Assembly: GCA_963920765.1 (NCBI GenBank)
Contig: OY987242.1
Span: 13,912,002-13,976,001, forward strand
Source of the DNA: Ulota crispa
Lineage: Eukaryota; Streptophyta; Bryopsida; Orthotrichales; Orthotrichaceae
DNA: 64,000 nucleotides
Direction of reading: 5' to 3'
Shown here in pieces: positions 23,995 through 36,646 of the stretch; within the stretch, counting starts at the first letter, position 1, and every line of letters begins with the position of its first letter. The notes under the pieces were generated by a model, which saw nothing but the letters and a program-made list of their open reading frames with translations, did not search any database and was not told the origin of the DNA. The position numbers and the translations under genes were made by a program.

Positions 23995-24423
23995 GGGAAA
24001 AAAAAAAGGAATTTATATGTGCACACAGGGGGTTTGATATTTGCACACCCCCGGGAGGTAAGTTATAGATTCTTACCATCAAAAAGTAAAATTTGAAAAT
24101 TTTGAATTCAGATTTGGATTGAGAGACCATGATTTTGTTTAGAATCAAAAAAAAGGTTGCAATTGAGCAACATCTAATGAAAAAGCTTATTTTTTTCACA
24201 AACAAAAGTAAAAGTAACACTTTCCCCTCTAACTAAACTTTTTCAAGGGATGTTCAATTGAAATTTTTTCTATGGTTCTAAACTAAATCATGGTCTCTCA
24301 ATCCAAATCTGAATTCAAAATTCTCAAATTTTTCTTTTTGATGGTATAAATCTATAATTTACCCCCATGGGATGTGCAAATATCAACCCCCGGTGTGCAC
24401 ATATCAATTCCCAAAAACAACCC
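23995..24423. mobile_element. Long-TIR element, possibly Mutator-like
   Basis: The first and last 150 bp or so are inverted repeats; matching blocks include ATATGTGCACAC and GGATTGAGAGACCATGATTT. Ends begin with G-runs and the TIRs are long, as in Mutator-like MITEs, but I could not find a 9-bp target duplication. Confidence 0.6.
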
Positions 24424-26013
24424 TTCTAATTATGTACAGTACATGTATATTCTTTAGTCCGTATCAACTTGGAGCAAATTTTTGCCTAAATCTTATCTCA
24501 ATTTGACCCTGGCTACCACAGCACTAAAATAATTGGGTGAAAGAATGGATGAAATTGCCAAATTTCTCACAAGCAAAACTCCAAGGTTTGTCAAAATTTG
24601 GATACAGGTACTAACATTAGGTTGTTTTATGCACGAATGTGTACACATTGTTGATTCTACAAAATTCTTTCTATTTTTTCCTTCCATGGTTGCAATGTCG
24701 AGTGCTTGTTGCTTTAGAAACAAAATAAGAAAGAACCCTAAATAAGGAGGTGGTTTGCACTATGTTCTGCCCCAATTCTATGTTCTGCCCCAATTCTATT
24801 GAAGCCTTGGTTTGAACTCCATATCCCAACTTTGTTGGATTGTGAGAAGGATAAAAGTAATAATAATGGACAAATGCTTGAATAGTTTACATAACAAAAT
24901 TGTTGGGATTTGGTTATCAAGTTGGTTTCCATTGTTGTACAATACAATCTCTTGGAGCAAAGGTTCCACTTTTTGGTGCCAAACCTTTCAAGTTGTGCTA
25001 CCATATAGGTATTTCTAAGGGAGTTGGAGCTTGGGACGTAGTGTGAATTGCCTTTGAGTGTCATTGAGCCAATCAATATTTGAGGAGATGTGGTGTTAAG
25101 CAAAATGAAAGTCCTGTTTCTGGAATCTTCAAGCCATGTTTCTTTCGCCCCCAAAAGCCCAAGCGTTCAAAGCTAGAATTAGAAATGAAATGATTTGATC
25201 TCAACAAAATAGTATCAGACAAGAAATTTCTCCCCTTGCCAAGTCCGCACAATAAAGATGATAGCCTCGTCCTCGGCCACGAACAACGTGGAGAAACAGG
25301 AAGTAGTACAAAGCCAGAGGAAAAGCTCAGATCAGAGTGTAACAATCCTTCAAGGAGGCGAACTCTTTTATTCACAAAAAAAACGAAGAGAAGAGAAAAG
25401 ACGTTTCACCCATTGACTGGTGCAAACAAACTCCCTGTGTAACCTTCATCTACAAATTATGTACAACGAGCTCTCAGAGAGGATCAAACAATTTCCTCCG
25501 CACAAGCCAGATTGGCCAAAGAGTTTGCCATGGTAGGAATCGAACAGTGTCGGTTGAAAGAGCATCTCTCTGGATCCCCAGTGCCTGTGTTGATGAGCAT
25601 TGTGTATCAATATCAAGGGCCCAAACTGCAATTGAAACAACGCCGACATCGATGCAGGGCAAGTTAACTCTAAACGACAGCTTCGCAGTCAAACAAGCAC
25701 TCTCAACGTGGTCGCTTGAAACTCCGAGCATGCTCTTGCAGATCATCGTGCCTCTGGTCTTTGCTTGCTGCGTGGGACCTGGCTAATTGCTGTGAAGATA
25801 GCAGTGGCAAACAGGAATCACAGCGAATCTCCGCATTAGGATTGCTTGCAGGACTCCCATCGCCGTCAGCTTGGTTCAACTAATCCGGGCCTGTGGATGG
25901 CGAGAGAAAAAAGAGCCGCCTAGAAGCCACAACATCTGGTTCGCTCAGATGCTTACGAAGTCAAGACAATGGTCTCTACTAAGGGATGATATCGTTGTAG
26001 CTGCTGCAGACTC
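24424..26013. other. Transition from repeat-rich to genic DNA; no gene recognised
   Basis: The sequence becomes less AT-rich rightward. An 18-bp tandem duplication (TATGTTCTGCCCCAATTC) lies at about 24761-24796. The part after about 25440 may include the 3' UTR of the Sel1-like gene. Open frames here show no family resemblance. Confidence 0.4.
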
Positions 26014-27137
26014 TCAAACTTCAGGTTCCTCCATGTAAGACTCCACCGATTTGCCCACTGTGAATGACAACACAATCATGAGACATGGACACAGTCGAAG
26101 GCGGAGGGTACGAATTGCACTCTCGATTGATTAATTTGCAGCTAAAATGGAGTCGTCTAATGCCAGTGCAGAAACGATTGGATAGGATCATTGTTCCACT
26201 CCCCTTTTCGTCCAAAATGTGTGTTATGAGACCGGTTAAGGTTGAGTGCTTGCGTGCAATCAATGCTCGCTTTTTGTCAATTCCCATTCTGACTCATCAA
26301 CTAGAACGGCATCTCACTAGGGAACCTAAAACACTGGTAGGAAAGCACCTCCAGAGTTACAACCACCAGAACTAGGGGAAGTAATGCAAACGGAGTGCTT
26401 GTTTATGATCAATGATTGGATACGGTTAACATTTTTTTCTAGCCTGAAGTGTTGACCTTATCCAAGCACCACTGTAGTAGTCTGTAACCTCCCCATTTTG
26501 AATGATTGCATAAGAAATTCCTACGTCTCCTACAAGTGCTTACACGATGTATTAAGTATCCACTACCATACATATCCTAGAGAAGCGAAATGGGTGAACT
26601 CTTAGAGAAGAGAGAACATACCTGATAGGGAGGCCAAGAGACTGCGCGCTTCCATGTCTAGTTCTGCTGCCTTCTGGAGCCAGAACTTACCCTGCGGTCA
26701 CGAAAAAAGTTCTAGAAATGCCACCTCTCAATGCGAGAACAGTACCGGGCTTTCATCGAGTAAACCTAATTGTGAGCTAACACGTTCACAGCATCTTTGC
26801 TATCAAGAGAAAACTCAGCGCTAGTTTGCATAACATAATCACAGATTGTACAAAAGAACGGAGTTATTAGTTATCTTGAGCTTCGCATTGAAAAACATAA
26901 GCGAAGCCCTCGGCAGCATACCTTTTTAGCATTGGCAGGCACACCATAGCCGGAGCAGAACATCTGCCCAACCAGGCATTGGCTGGAGATATCCCCGTGC
27001 TTGGCTGCCTTCAGCGTCTGCTCGAACCAGCGTTGCTCGCAATTCGCCACCACCTCCTTCAAAGGCAACGCCTTGGGGAATTCCGGTTCCGCCAACCTGT
27101 CTATTGACTTCACCTTCGCCGGCCTCCGATCAGGCAT
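26014..27137 (-). CDS. Small Sel1-like repeat (TPR-like) protein
   Basis: Sel1-like repeats are short helical hairpins that mediate protein contacts; small plant proteins of this kind are conserved but of unknown role. Three exons on the minus strand: 27137-26922, 26691-26622 and 26057-26014, all GT-AG, giving about 109 aa. The first exon encodes MPDRRPAKVKSIDRLAEPEF, then WFEQTLKAAKHGDISSQCLV and GQMFCSGYGVPANAKK, matching the plant family in spacing and in the Sel1 pattern AA..GD...Q..LG..Y..G.GV. Exon 2 continues GKFWLQKAAELDMEA, completing the repeat. Exon 3 supplies an acidic tail (VESYMEEPEV) and the stop; it is chosen because its phase fits and an acceptor TTCACAG precedes it, so the C-terminus is the least certain part. 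The gene is divergent from the LRR gene, with about 2.5 kb between the start codons. Confidence 0.78.
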
Positions 27138-29615
27138 CCTGGTGGTGCAATCATAAGAACGTTTTTCATTAGGGCTCGGATATGGAGATGATACGATAAC
27201 TCAAATGCTCAACCCACTAGAATCTCCGCAATTGACAAACCCCTGAACACAACAGAACCCTCCCCGGACTGCGCGGTACGTAAACCCTGCAGTGGTGACC
27301 TAGAGAGAGCCTCAGCCACGAGCTCGCCCATGTTTTGCCACACAAGTAAACAGGGTTCCAGGACAAGGACTAGAAACCTGACGCCTAACAAAGTGCAAAC
27401 CCGAAGGAAGTAATCCAATTGGGAAGAGGAATCCGCAATCGAGCTAGTAATCAGGAGAGCAAAAGGGAACCTGATGGGATAGGCTTCAATACAGGGTGTC
27501 CACCAGTGCGGCATCCCGCGCAGACGATATACGAACACAAGGGAAAAGAGGAGAGAAACAGAAAAAAGCACGAGGATTTCAAGGGCATAAACAAACAGAG
27601 AAGGCGAGAAAAGCACGAGATAGAACAGAGAAGATGGCGAAGATCATCAGAGCAACTAACTTATTGGAGTGGGACGACGAGCATGGTGGTAATGGTGGTA
27701 ATGGTGGCGGTGGTGGCAGAGAGTGGGGAGAGAAGAACAGCAAGTTTGCGGAGGAGGAGTGATGAGGATCGACACCCCCCACTACGATAAGTCACTCACT
27801 GTTCACAATGCATGGCCAACTCGGTCTTCCCCCCTTTCCCCCGCATCCTAACTTCATCCACTCCTAATCCCTTCACTAAGTTTACTGTCCCTTGACTTTT
27901 TGAGAAGAACTACGAAACGAGTCCTCGCACCTTTCGAATTGTCTCGATCCACTGATGCCAGGGTTTGCGGCCATTGCGGGAACCGGAATCGTAGAGCCCT
28001 AGATGCGATGCTCCTGCTTTGCCTTGCTTTGCTGCTACTCGACCGCCAATCCCGATGCAAAAGACCTTCGTGCGTCCAGCAATTACAATTACAATGGCTT
28101 CTACTGGGTTTTTTTTCTTGGCGACGCCTAAATCTTACCTGAAATCGACACTGGCTCCCAATACACTAAGAAATTTCAGGGAAAAAGTGGATGAATTCGC
28201 CAAGTCCCTCCTTCGGCAAACACCAGATTCGCCAGTTTTTGGATGAAAATAGCTTGTATTAGTAAACGTATTGGATGAACATGCACATCTTGTTCATTCT
28301 TTCCAATTGCGTGCGGTCTGGGCCTGGGTGCGGGACGCTCTACCTCGACAAATACCCAAAAAAACCCTGGGCTTCTATATGTATAGTGTGATTTTTTTAC
28401 CAGATAATAATAAAAAACTTAACTTGGAGAGAAAATAGCAGAAAAAAGCTGCTGTTGCTTGCGATTTGGTCTACCTCGGGGTTGTGTTTACTTTATTTTG
28501 GTGTCCTGGGCAGGCTGACTGGTTCAGAAGCTCTGATTAGGGTTAGGAGGTGTTTTCTGTCAGGTGCCTCAGGAGTCAGGAGCATTCGAGGGTGGCAAAC
28601 AAACTTCACCACTCCTGCTTTACGGATTGCAGTTCTATTTTTACGTTAGAGTAGGGGGTGTCACATGTAACGATTTCACTCACGAGATTCTGTAGTATCT
28701 TTTCAACTCCGGCCCGTGATTCTGAGACTCAAATATTTGTCTCTCCGTACTACCTCCCTCTTGGAACTTTCAAAACTGCGTTGCACAAATTGCTCCGATG
28801 CTTGGGGCACAAATCTTGGACTCGACGCCTCTAATTTTCAAATGTGTTGACAAATTCCGTAACACGCGGTTCTTCTTTCCTCGAAGTTCTAGTCACTTGT
28901 AGAACTTTGGAGGGAAAATTGCCGTCTTCTGCGAGCCAATTCCGTCACCCTGTTGAACGTTCGGACCCCTTCCACGAGTTGCCAGGTGGGTTCAGGTTTG
29001 AAAGTGTAGTGGTTCTTAAAATTGGAGTAATTCTTGAGACAGTAAGACACCGACAAAGAAAGCTGGCACCACAACCTTGCTGAACTCGTGCAGTTCATGA
29101 AACGATCAGTTCTAGAGCCTGCATTGTACGAACTGAGCTTACCGACTTGTTCCAGCTCGTGTAGAGCTTCTGTAATCTTAGGGTGGACAATTCTAGATTC
29201 CTTGTTCACAGAATTGTTGTAAATTTCAGGTTTGCTTGTACAGCACGTTTCGTCCTCTGGTCAGTTCTTGCACTTTCAATTCCAAAGGAAGAACTATCTG
29301 GCCATCTCCATCGCGTCTGTTTTAGGGTTTGGGGTTTATGGCTTGGAAGAGAACGTCGCACTGTTGATCGAAATCCGTGTAACTTGGTCTTTGCAATTCG
29401 TTGTTGAATAACCAGCTCCGTAGGGTTTGATCCCCTATGGGGCTTTGGTCTTCATAAGTACATTAGGTTCCCCTAAAAGTGAAAGTAATCCTAGAACTAT
29501 GTTTAAACACCTAACTTTTACATTACGACAGAGCTTGGATATGTGACAAGTGTGCCCTAAAATGTCACCTTTGTTTTCGAGAAGGTTACAATAAAGAGAT
29601 TTGAGTGTAGAGTGC
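27138..29615. promoter_or_regulatory. Shared upstream region of the Sel1-like and LRR genes
   Basis: The two genes are transcribed away from each other across this 2.5-kb stretch, so it should hold both promoters and 5' leaders. It is GC-richer than the MITE zones and contains none of the repeat families seen elsewhere. A GGT-rich tract at 27685-27720 lies on the Sel1 side. I cannot place transcription starts. Confidence 0.45.
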
Positions 29616-32600
29616 ATGGAGGATTGTAGTGCCCTTGACATACTCCGTGTTTTTGGTGTTCAGTGCAGAGGAGCTGTGGATGCATACTGCCTTCTTAGGG
29701 GCTGCAAAGGGCGGCCTGCTAGTCTCATTGAACTGCGCTCCATGACTTCACCTCCACCAGAGTCTCCGGTCATGGCCAGTTTGCTTGATTTGTGTGTAAG
29801 TTCGGCATGCCGTGACAAATCCAGTGTGAAGGCCTGGCGCCAGAAGCGCAGAACGTTGGAAATGTTGCCCTCTGAGCTTGCTCACCGGCTTTTCCATTCC
29901 CTGCTGCGAGCTCACCTGCTGTCTGCACCCCTTGTCGAGTACGTATCACATGGTTTTCGTTCTTTGCCTCAGATCTGAGAGTGTGTCACGAGCACATCAA
30001 AGTCTAGTGACTTTCTGAAACGGAAAGACCATGTGTGTGGTGCGTGCGTGCTTGCAGTGTGTGAACTCCGAGAGTTTTTTCCTTGGGATCCTTATGGTCT
30101 GCTCTGGTTTTGCACAGATTGTTTCAACAAAGCATAGAAGAGGTTGATGTGAGTGGAGAATCGTCTGTGGATGGAGAATGGATGGCTTATTTGGGCGGAT
30201 GTCGTCACTTACGAGCCCTTTCTGCCACAGACTGTAAAGCATTGACAAACAACGCTATCTGGCAACTCACAGGCATGCATTCTTTTGTTGGAAACCCAAT
30301 TTTTGCTCACTTGTATATGAACCGGGAACAGTTGCAACAATCGCAGCTTCCTTTTAAAATCTTCAGGTCTTGGGGGTATAATTGACTGTTTTGTGGTAAT
30401 CAGGGTGAAGGTCTTGCTTTATGCTTTGACATACAACAATGTTAATGGAGATAACGCTTATTCGTATATGTCCTTTACCATGTGGTCATCTTTTTGAGAC
30501 CCTTACCTTGGTACACCAACAATTTGATAAATACCCGAATCCTGAGTTTCTTCTTTATGTCCTTCTGAATTTTTAGGTTTGACAGCCTTGGAGGAGTTGG
30601 ACCTGGCTCGATGCAAGAGGATTAGTGATGAAGCAGTGTTTCATATTTCCGCTTTGCAGGGGCTAAGAAAGCTTGGATTAGTTGAAACTAGTGTTGGAGC
30701 AAAAGGGCTCTCGCTTCTATCAACGCTTACGTCACTTGTGTCCCTCGATTTAGGAGGCTGCCCAGTTACTGATGCGAATCTGCTGTCTTTCCAGGTTAGT
30801 TATCCTTACAACATGCCACGTTCTTTCCTGACTCTGATGATATTATACTCTGGCCTTGTCTGAATTATATTTCTCTCGATACGAACAATCAAATCAGTTA
30901 GTTTGAAACCATGAAATCTCGGGTTTTTAGGGATTAATGCTAGACGTTAGAAAGCTATGCCCTGTTTGTGTAAGATTTTTTCTTCATTGTCCTGGCTTTT
31001 TGAATTCAGTGTGTTTCAAAGCCGTAAGGGTTCTTTGGATGCAGGCACTTAAATTGTTGGAGCAACTTGACTTGTGGGGCAGCAAAGTCACTAACATTGG
31101 AGCACGATGTCTGTCATCCTTCAAGTTTCTGAAATCTTTGAACCTTGCTTTGACAGCGGTCACTGTTGTTCCACAAATGAGCTCACTTGTGTCATTAAAC
31201 TTCTGCAACTGTGCTGTGGAATCCATATTTGGAAAGGGGAATTTACCGGATTGCCAGTTGGCAGAGCTTTTCCTATCTGGAGCAGACGTCAATCTAAACG
31301 ATGCCATGTCTTGTCACAACACAAGCAATTTGCATGTGTTGAATCTTGCAGCATCACGTGTAAACGACCTGGACGCTCTCTCGTGCATGCAAAAGCTGTT
31401 TGTTTTGGATTTGCGCGCAACCGGACTCACTGATGAACTCATGCTCAAGTTCCGGGAGTTTGGCAAAAGTTTAAGGTGGCTTGACCTCAGTTACACAAAG
31501 GTTGGATCTGAAGGTGTATCAGTAATTGCAGGACGCGTGCCAAACGTGAATCAGCTTTCCCTGAGTCATACCCTCGTGGATGATGACGTTTTTACATATC
31601 TCATCCATTTTCCTTTACTACAATCTCTCAACCTCAGTGGCAGCAAAGTGAAAGGTACGGAATCCTCTTCAACCAAATATTGTCTATTGTTTGCAGATTA
31701 TCTAGCTCACATGAGTAGGAGTAATTTCAGATGAGCTTGTTTTGTTGCCTGCAATAGAGGCTTGATTGCAAGTGTGTTGGTTGGGGCGCAGGAAGCATGA
31801 CGATTGGATCTGAAGAGTTCGCTCAAGTTTCAGTGTTGTCATGTTTGGAGCAGCTTCAGCACCTGAGAAGGCTCGACATGCGGGACACCGGTGCTAACGA
31901 TGCAACATTCCATGGACTGAAGAACCTCACGCAACTTTCGCATCTTCACGTTCACAATACTTCCTTGACGGGTACCCTCATCGTTTCCTGAGACCCCAGC
32001 TCATTTTGCCTGGTTTCTAAAGTGTTGATTGTTCTCACCTTTATAACTCCCTCTTTGTCCCTCATTTTTTTCTGGAATTGAGCTCTCTTTCCAAAATAAG
32101 ACTCCACTTTTGGAGGTAATGTCTTTGTACCGCCAAAGCGACCAAAAGTGGTTGCTTTTATAGATTTAGGAGTTTAGAAATAAATCATTAGGAAGCTTTG
32201 AGGAAGGTAACAAGATGTACCAACAGAAACAAGAAAGCAAGTCCATTATTTTCTAACCTATAAAAACATGTTTTGAAAAATAATATCATTGATTTTTAGC
32301 TTCCAAAATGGACTTGTTATTTGTTTTGGAGAGTGAAATTTCTAGCTTTTTCCACATCACTAGTGTTTTCTTTTGGTTTTTGTTTTTTTTGTGTGTTTTT
32401 ATTAGGGTGAGCTTTAGGGTGCTGATGAATTGCTACTGTTACTCCATGTTCAGATGAATGTCTCCAACTGTCATCCTCTCTTCCCAACCTGGTGTGCCTT
32501 GGTATTGGTGGCGCGGTGATAACGAATGATGGTTTGTCAAATTATGAACCTCCTCCTCTACTTCAGGAGCTTGATCTTTCCGATTGTTGGTTGCTATCTG

Positions 32601-33716
32601 AGGGCACTGTGCTCAATTTTTGCAAAGCTTATCCCCTGATAATGGTCTGGAACGAGCAGACTGTCAGTATTTCACGCGCAGCAAGACCAAAGCTTCATAA
32701 GATTGAATGTGGAGAAGATGTCGTTAGTGGAGTACTTGCTACTAGTTTTTCTCGTGACTTGCAACAAGCAAAGCTGAATCTGCGCAAGAGCCCTGCGAAG
32801 AAAGTCCGGATGAAAGTGACGAAGAAGCCGCTCAATGGCAGCAGTGTTGGTGTTGGTATGCACACACTTGTACTCGGTATGCTTTCAAAATGCTTCATAC
32901 TCCACGAAGTGGGTTCGTAGAGATGTAGCACGGTTGTTCAAAGTTTTGGTTGCATCAGATTTTTAGGTCTTTGGATTTCTGCATAGGCCAGCCAAAATGA
33001 TCCACTCCTCACTCACAACCTACTCATACAGTCAATTCCTCACCCGATTTAAAACTAAGTACACCTGAAAACTAAGAAAGGGGGACAAAAGGTATTAAAA
33101 CCTGAGGTGTACACTATTGTTCCAGCATAGCCTACAATTCCAAATGGCTACGCCATGCTCATTTATGTTTGTTTGGCTTGAACCGCTCTTTAGAATTTGT
33201 AAACACCTCAGCTCTAGTAAAGCATCTTGTAAGTTGCTGTAGATTGGTGGTAGACTTGTAGTAACTTCAAGAGCCTTTGGAGTGTGATTTGAACACGCTT
33301 TTCAATAAATTTTATTACCAATGCCCCTTGCTTTTTTTGCTCTCTATACCTTTTGTCTCCCATTCTCACCTTTCAGAATATGTAAGCTGGTGAGGAATTG
33401 ATCGTATGGGAAGGGTCTAAGTGACGAGGTGATCTTTTTGAATACGTAACTATGTTCGTAGTGTTCGTAGTGTTGTAAAAACGTGTCTCCCGGTTCTTCG
33501 TAGGCTAAATATTTCCACGTTTTGCAATTACCATACGGAGTTGAGGCTGACAAAGTTTGCTTTCATGTTACAGATGAGAGAATCAAGTACAAGAAGCAAG
33601 AGCTCTTGCAACTGAGATCTGCTGACGTATCTAACTTGCTAGTCCCAAAATTGAAAAATATCGAAGGCGACCTTTTGAAGGCTGCGAGCCAGAACCGTTC
33701 GGGATTATGGAGGTAG
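29616..33716 (+). CDS. Leucine-rich repeat protein, RNI-like (conserved in plants)
   Basis: Seven exons: start-29938, 30118-30272, 30577-30794, 31045-31654, 31792-31971, 32454-32855 and 33574-33716; phases agree across all joins. The protein is 634 aa if translation starts at ATG 29742 and 676 aa from ATG 29616; the shorter start (MTSPPPESPVMASLLDLC) fits the N-terminus I know for plant relatives better. After a helical N-terminal part with SVKAWRQKRRTLEMLP come LRRs of the ribonuclease-inhibitor/cysteine type, such as LEELDLARCKRISDEAVF, LVSLDLGGCPVTDANLLS, LEQLDLWGSKVTNIGA and LRWLDLSYTKVGSEGV. The C-terminus is basic (KSPAKKVRMKVTKKP) and then helical (ERIKYKKQELLQLR). There is no signal peptide, kinase or F-box that I can see, so it is probably an intracellular binding protein. 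Intron 2 appears to be GC-AG. Retention of intron 6 would end the protein early. Confidence 0.92.
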
Positions 33717-35218
33717 GTCTTACAGCTAATTCTGTGTTGATTCGAGGTGTGATCAATGTCTACCCTATGCTCTCATGTACAAACTGTGTACATTTTAGAC
33801 AAGAATCTGGAAGGGTTGGTACGTCGATAAGGAATAGGCACCTTAACCCTTCCATCAAGCGCCTGCTGCTGTCAATGCTAGACTTAAATCCGCCGTGTCC
33901 CTCAGAATGCCTACGTGACTTGGCTGGTTGTCTTCTTTGGCCATCCATGCATTCTCCGCTGGGCTCTTTCCTTGTTCTGTAGAGTCCATAGTGGCACATA
34001 CATTTTTCATTTCTGTAAATCTGTTGATTTTTGATCATGTAAAACGGAGGATACCAAGGGCCTGGCCACACTTTGCAGTTAGGTAGCCACAAAAGGCTCA
34101 GTCAGATCAGTTACTGTGTTTGCAGACATTTGCCCAGAATTTCTTGTGACCACTGGTTAGTATAGTGGCAAATGAGGTCAAGGCCTGATATTGCTAATCA
34201 AATTTTGCTATTTGACTCGAGTATTGTGACTACGTTTGTATCTTTGAACATGACATTATGTTTACTTGGTGAAAAGCTAGATAAAAAACAAAAATATATA
34301 TTTTACAGAATTTGGACACATCATAGGTCACATTAAATCTTTTGTAGATCAAATTTTTGTTACTCAAGGGGGTTTTTTTACCATGAAATATGTGTATGAA
34401 TTTTTCTTACATGTCCGTGAAATCAAAACTCAATTCATCACCAATGTTTTTCAGTCAATTATTGTGTAAAACTATGAATTCTATACAAAATAATTCACCA
34501 AAAATGGAGTTTTGGTTTTTTAGGAATTGAAACTTGATATGCTTGATTGGAATTGCGTAAGAATCTAATATCAATGATGCAAGATAGCAAATTTATCAAT
34601 TATATTATATGTTATGCAAAGTTCTTTAAATGACATAACACATTTTGTATACTTGTTCTACCCCATTGTACTACATTACTTCCAATACAAAAAAATATAA
34701 GTGATTCTCCCAATAGAATTGTTTGCCAAAAGGAAAAGGATGCAGTAAGAAAATCAACTAAAAATTGGTGCATTCAAGGTATTATTGGCAAGCATTGTTG
34801 AGGTCTATTTGCTTTGATTACAAAGTAGCCCTTGACCAAGCAAGGGTTCAAACAAAACTGCAATAAGACAATACTTTACTGGCAAGCATAGTATAGATTG
34901 CTTGTCTTTACTTGATAAGGCTCATGAAAAAAGTTGAACTGAAGTTCAATTCAAGCGTATCAAATGGACATTCATCCAATGCTAAAATGAGTGACTTGCT
35001 TTTTCAAAGAAGAGCTATTCAACCTACTTAATAGTGTTCTGTAATGTAATAGGGCATTTTTTTCTATCAAGTGGAGCCAGACTAGTGACATTTTGACAAA
35101 TTTGGACCAATATGGGCTAGTTCCTCCAAATATTACCTAATGCACTATGAACATCAAAGATCTAGTGAAACAGAAAAAAATGCCTTGTTATGTAAGTTCA
35201 CTATTTGATGCACTAATA
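33717..35218. other. Intergenic DNA downstream of the LRR gene
   Basis: The first few hundred bases may be 3' UTR. At about 34370-34570 there is a diverged relative of one arm of the foldback at 7683-8413 (shared CATCACCAATGTTT and ATATGCTTGAT blocks). No gene is recognised. Confidence 0.45.
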
Positions 35219-35395
35219 CAATGGTGCTTGGATAAGGTCAATGCTTTGGGAGAGAAAAAACTTTTGGTCATATCCAAGCATTGCCTTTAAAGAAACACTT
35301 CATTCAACTAACCTAGAACACAAATTAAAAAGTGGAGATCTTGACATTGTTAAAATGTTTCTCTTACAAAAGTTGATCTTATCCAAGCACCATTG
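35219..35395. mobile_element. Short TA-target MITE (about 177 bp)
   Basis: The termini CAATGGTGCTTGGATAAG and CTTATCCAAGCACCATTG are exact inverted repeats flanked by TA. A solitary matching end (TTATCCAAGCACCACTG) occurs at about 26460. Mariner-like by target site. Confidence 0.8.
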
Positions 35396-36646
35396 TATCA
35401 CTTTTGAGGCTCTCACAAGTTCAATATTTCCTAACTTAAAGGCAATGCATTTTTTAGTCAACAAAACTTTGAAATTATATAAAGTCCTATAAAAAGATTG
35501 ACGTTTTTTTGAGGGAGATGGTTGCTCAAGCTTATTCTTGATAAATAATAAATGACGTGTACGGTTCTCTTATTTGAATTTTTGTTCAAAGCATCTATTG
35601 CAAAGATTGCACGTCTGATTCAAAATGCTCTAACGAATGAGCCTTGAATTCATTAAGCCTGGGAGAAAAAAAATCTCATCACAATCCCATATGATGTTTT
35701 AAGAAGAAATAGATTATTTGTAATTATATATATTATTTCCTAAATCCTCATGTAATTTACATGCCCACACTGTTTCCAATTCAACATCAAAATTTGGGAT
35801 AAATTGAAAAATTCAAATCACTTCTAACCTAATCAAGCACTAAAATGATTCAACCGCTGTTTCAACCCTTAGACTTTATTTTACAACATGATCCACAACA
35901 CGTATAGTTCAAGGTTCTATAATTACAGTTCAAAAAAAATTACTAAAATTCATCAAAACTTTGGCTTTTAGTTTAATTTAAAAGAAGAAGGCCTTGCAAG
36001 CTCAGGATTTGAAAGACAAGTGGTGAGTGACTTTTGCCTCTCTTCATGAACACAAACAGGACCCTCTGTAGATTGCAAACTTGAAAATTTTACAAATTCA
36101 CAATCAATTCTGTGAAGGTTTAAAAAACATGGATCTAAATGCTGTAGATTCAGCAACAAAAGCCAAGGACAGCTTACTGAACAGTATCTTCAACCTGCCA
36201 AAAAGAGGGATCAGCGCTAAGATGGGCAATATATGGACACTCTACCTTGGCACTTATAGCACACGTCTTGGTGTTCACGCAGCTGAGCATTCACACTACT
36301 TTAGAACGAGGCACTTGCATCAACGGCACCAAGTCCAACTACAGAAGTTTGGTTGGCCGTGTCCCCATGGAATTTGCTTGCAATGTCCAAATTCGTGAGC
36401 ATCTCCTGTCATTGTCCATTTCAGCAACATCGTCCAAAGTCTGTTCCAGCACATACACCAGACAATTGCAAGATAGTGGAATCAATAATGTCCATAACTG
36501 CACAATGAGCATGGTTCATAGATTCTAAATATACAGAAAATTCGGTAAAAGCCAACTACTGCACCTCAAGTCGACATCAGCCCTTTGTTGCAGGAGGAAA
36601 CCTTTGGCGCTGGTAGTGGAGAGAATCCTTGTGGCGTGGGCGTTGC
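35396..36646. other. Intergenic DNA, no gene recognised
   Basis: The right part (about 36040-36600) has a more genic base composition and may be 3' UTR of the small gene that follows on the minus strand. Short open frames on the plus strand show no family resemblance. Confidence 0.4.
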
